From: Pseudomonas saponiphila
GTDB taxonomy: Bacteria; Pseudomonadota; Gammaproteobacteria; Pseudomonadales; Pseudomonadaceae
Reading direction: 5' to 3'
Assembly (NCBI RefSeq): GCF_900105185.1
Contig: NZ_FNTJ01000002.1
Span: 1,488,001 to 1,552,000 of the forward strand
Length of the DNA: 64,000 nucleotides
Part shown: piece after piece, positions 62,593 through 64,000 of the stretch
Position numbering within the stretch: the stretch's first letter is position 1
Layout of the letters: the number at the start of each line of letters is the position of its first letter
The notes under the pieces: generated by a model
What the model saw: the letters and a program-made list of their open reading frames with translations, nothing else
Told to the model about the DNA's origin: nothing
The model's database searches: none
Translations under genes and position numbers: made by a program

Positions 62593-63679
62593 TGTCTTCT
62601 CCTTCGACCATGACGGCGGTCAGTGTGAGTGCGCGATCCAGGCGCACGCTGTCGGCCCAGCTGCCGGGTTGCAGGCGGCCGCGTTCAGGGATGCCGAGGT
62701 AGTCGGCGGGAAATTGCGACAGGCGCTGGGAGGCTTCGGCCAGGGGCAGGCCGATCTTCACCAGATTGCGCAGGGCCTGATCCATGGTCAGGGTGCTGCC
62801 GGCCAGGGTGCCGTCCGCCAGGCGCACCCCGCCCAGGCATTTGGTCACGGTGTGGCTGCCCAGCTGGTATTCGCCGTCGGGCATGCCGGCAGCGGCGGTG
62901 GAGTCGGTGACGCAGTACAGGCACGGGATCGAGCGCAACGCCACGCGCATGGCGCCGGGGTGCACGTGCAGCAGGTCGGGGATCAGTTCGGCGTACTGGG
63001 CGTGGGCCAGGGCGGCGCCGACGATGCCCGGCTCGCGGTGATGCAGGGGGCTCATGGCGTTGTAAAGGTGGGTGAAGCTGGTGGCGCCGGCGGCCAGGGC
63101 GGCCACGCCCTCTTCGTAGCTGCCCAAGGTGTGGCCGATCTGCATGCGCACGCCGCGGGCGCTGAGTTCACGGATCAGCGCGTCGTGGCCGGCGATTTCC
63201 GGGGCGATGGTGATCACCCGGATGGGCGCCAGTTGCAGGTACTTTTCCACTTCCGCCATGAGTGCGGTGTGGGCGAAGTTGGGTTGGGCGCCGAGCTTGC
63301 CGGGGTTGATGTAGGGGCCTTCCAGGTGCACGCCGAGCACCCGGGCACAGCCCTCGGGGCGCTGTTCGGCGAAGATCCCGAGCTCGCCCAGGACCTGGCT
63401 GATTTCCGCGCTGGGGGCGGTCATGGTGGTGGCCAGCAGCGAGGTGGTGCCGAAACGCACATGGGTGCGGGTGATGGTTTCGAAGGCCGGGCGGCCCTGC
63501 ATGATGTCCTGGCCGCCACCGCCGTGGACGTGCAGGTCGATAAAGCCCGGCAGCAGGTAGGGCAGGTCATTGTCCGCCGGGTCGCAGGGGCTGCCTTGGA
63601 TGGCGACGACCTTGCCGTGCTCATGGACCAGGCGGCCACGGACCCAGCCTTGGGGCGTGAGGATGTTGTCTTCGGACAT
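62573..63679 (-). CDS. nagA: NagA, GlcNAc-6-phosphate deacetylase
   Basis: 368 residues from the ATG at 63679 (MSEDNILTPQGWVRG); an earlier in-frame start at 63754 lies in the regulator gene. Metal and catalytic motifs: GFIDLHVHGGGG, GVHLEGPYINPGK, IGHTLGS, THLYNAMSPLHHREPG, catalytic Asp in CVTDSTAAAGMPDG. Removes acetate from GlcNAc-6-P. It follows the GntR-type regulator by 29 bases and overlaps the SIS gene. Confidence 0.97.
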   Translation of the reverse strand: MSEDNILTPQGWVRGRLVHEHGKVVAIQGSPCDPADNDLPYLLPGFIDLHVHGGGGQDIMQGRPAFETITRTHVRFGTTSLLATTMTAPSAEISQVLGELGIFAEQRPEGCARVLGVHLEGPYINPGKLGAQPNFAHTALMAEVEKYLQLAPIRVITIAPEIAGHDALIRELSARGVRMQIGHTLGSYEEGVAALAAGATSFTHLYNAMSPLHHREPGIVGAALAHAQYAELIPDLLHVHPGAMRVALRSIPCLYCVTDSTAAAGMPDGEYQLGSHTVTKCLGGVRLADGTLAGSTLTMDQALRNLVKIGLPLAEASQRLSQFPADYLGIPERGRLQPGSWADSVRLDRALTLTAVMVEGEDIDFKNA

Positions 63680-63708
63680 GGGCGTTTCTCTGGCTCCAGG
63701 GGGCGGAT

Positions 63709-64000
63709 TCAGCGTCGCAGCTCGGCGACGAAGTCGTAGTAGTCGTTGCGGCAATAGGTATCGGTGACTTCGATCGGCGTGTTGTCTTCCAGGTAGCCGA
63801 CCCGGGTCATCAGCAGCATGGCGGTGCCGGGGGCAATGCCCACCAGGGCGGCAAACTCGTCCGAGGCGTTGATCGCCTGGATGTGCTGCAGGGCCCGGAC
63901 CACGGGGCGGCCGATGCTATCGAGGTATTCGTAGAGCGAATCACCGACCGCCTCGGGCTTGGCGATGATGCTGGCCGGCAGGGTGCTCATCTCAATGGCC
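63709..64000 (-). CDS. nagR: GntR/UTRA regulator of the nag operon (C-terminal part)
   Basis: The frame is open to the end of the window, so the N-terminal HTH is missing. The visible 97 residues are a UTRA effector domain: SLYEYLDSIGRPVVRALQHI, PGTAMLLMTRVGYLEDNTPI, the end YCRNDYYDFVAELRR. NagR/NagQ regulators of this kind bind GlcN-6-P or GlcNAc-6-P. Its place directly before nagA, in the same direction, supports the role. Codons start upstream of the ATG at 63990 in the same frame. Confidence 0.88.
   Translation of the reverse strand, partial: AIEMSTLPASIIAKPEAVGDSLYEYLDSIGRPVVRALQHIQAINASDEFAALVGIAPGTAMLLMTRVGYLEDNTPIEVTDTYCRNDYYDFVAELRR

Overview
The window reads as core chromosome of a fluorescent-group Pseudomonas (P. 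protegens / P. chlororaphis-like). Grounds: high GC, typical pseudomonad REP elements between genes (cores such as GAGCAAGCTCGCTC or GTAGGAGCCGGCTTGCCGGC), and blocks of gene order remembered from P. aeruginosa and P. putida (algD-8-44-K-E-G, dauBAR-rhlB-esterase-aap, yejK-HU-rlmF-valS-holC-pepA-lptFG, lepAB-rnc-era-recO-pdxJ, nagR-A-B-F-E). Species was judged by eye, without a database search. No rRNA, tRNA or CRISPR array was seen.

Layout. 1-8.0 kb: start of the alginate operon on the minus strand (algD, alg8, alg44, algK, algE, first codons of algG) with a long AT-richer algD control region. 8-12 kb: yaaA, a divergent NodB-fold deacetylase-like protein, and a PIN/PhoH ATPase preceded by a hairpin-rich leader. 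12-15 kb: LysR regulator, DMT protein and moaCDE. 15-21 kb: D-arginine catabolism (binding protein, dauR, dauA, dauB), RNA helicase rhlB and an esterase. 21.5-25.8 kb: aapJQMP amino-acid ABC transporter. 25.8-31.4 kb: accessory region with an mqsRA toxin-antitoxin pair, then a 2641-bp IS21-family element with a clean 7-bp target duplication that splits a GntR/FCD regulator gene upstream of a CynX/NimT-type exporter. 31.4-35 kb: small genes (SnoaL-like, GIY-YIG, GST-like), a mid-size non-REP intergenic element, a membrane-anchored glutaredoxin and yejK. 35-45 kb: HU, rlmF, valS, a proline-rich unknown, holC, pepA, lptF, lptG. 45-51 kb: lepA, lepB, rnc, era, recO, pdxJ. 51-57 kb: mltF, purL and a small NIF3-like protein. 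57-64 kb: N-acetylglucosamine PTS and catabolism operon on the minus strand (nagE, nagF, a SIS-domain deaminase, nagA, and a GntR/UTRA regulator cut by the window end).

How the genes work together. AlgD makes GDP-mannuronate; Alg8/Alg44 polymerise it under c-di-GMP control; AlgK and AlgE carry the polymer to the surface. The dau genes convert D-arginine to L-arginine by way of the 2-keto acid. NagF phosphorylates GlcNAc entering through NagE; NagA and the SIS protein feed it into glycolysis. LptF/G supply the permease core for LPS export.

I found no clearly new multi-gene system. The best leads are: the IS21 insertion that splits the regulator and sits between two promoters; the REP pair now encoding the N-terminus of AlgK; a structured RNA leader ahead of phoH; near-perfect operators ahead of dauB and mqsR; an uncharacterised intergenic element at 33.46-33.61 kb; a second, cysteine-less IIB domain in NagE; and a NodB-fold protein lacking some metal ligands.
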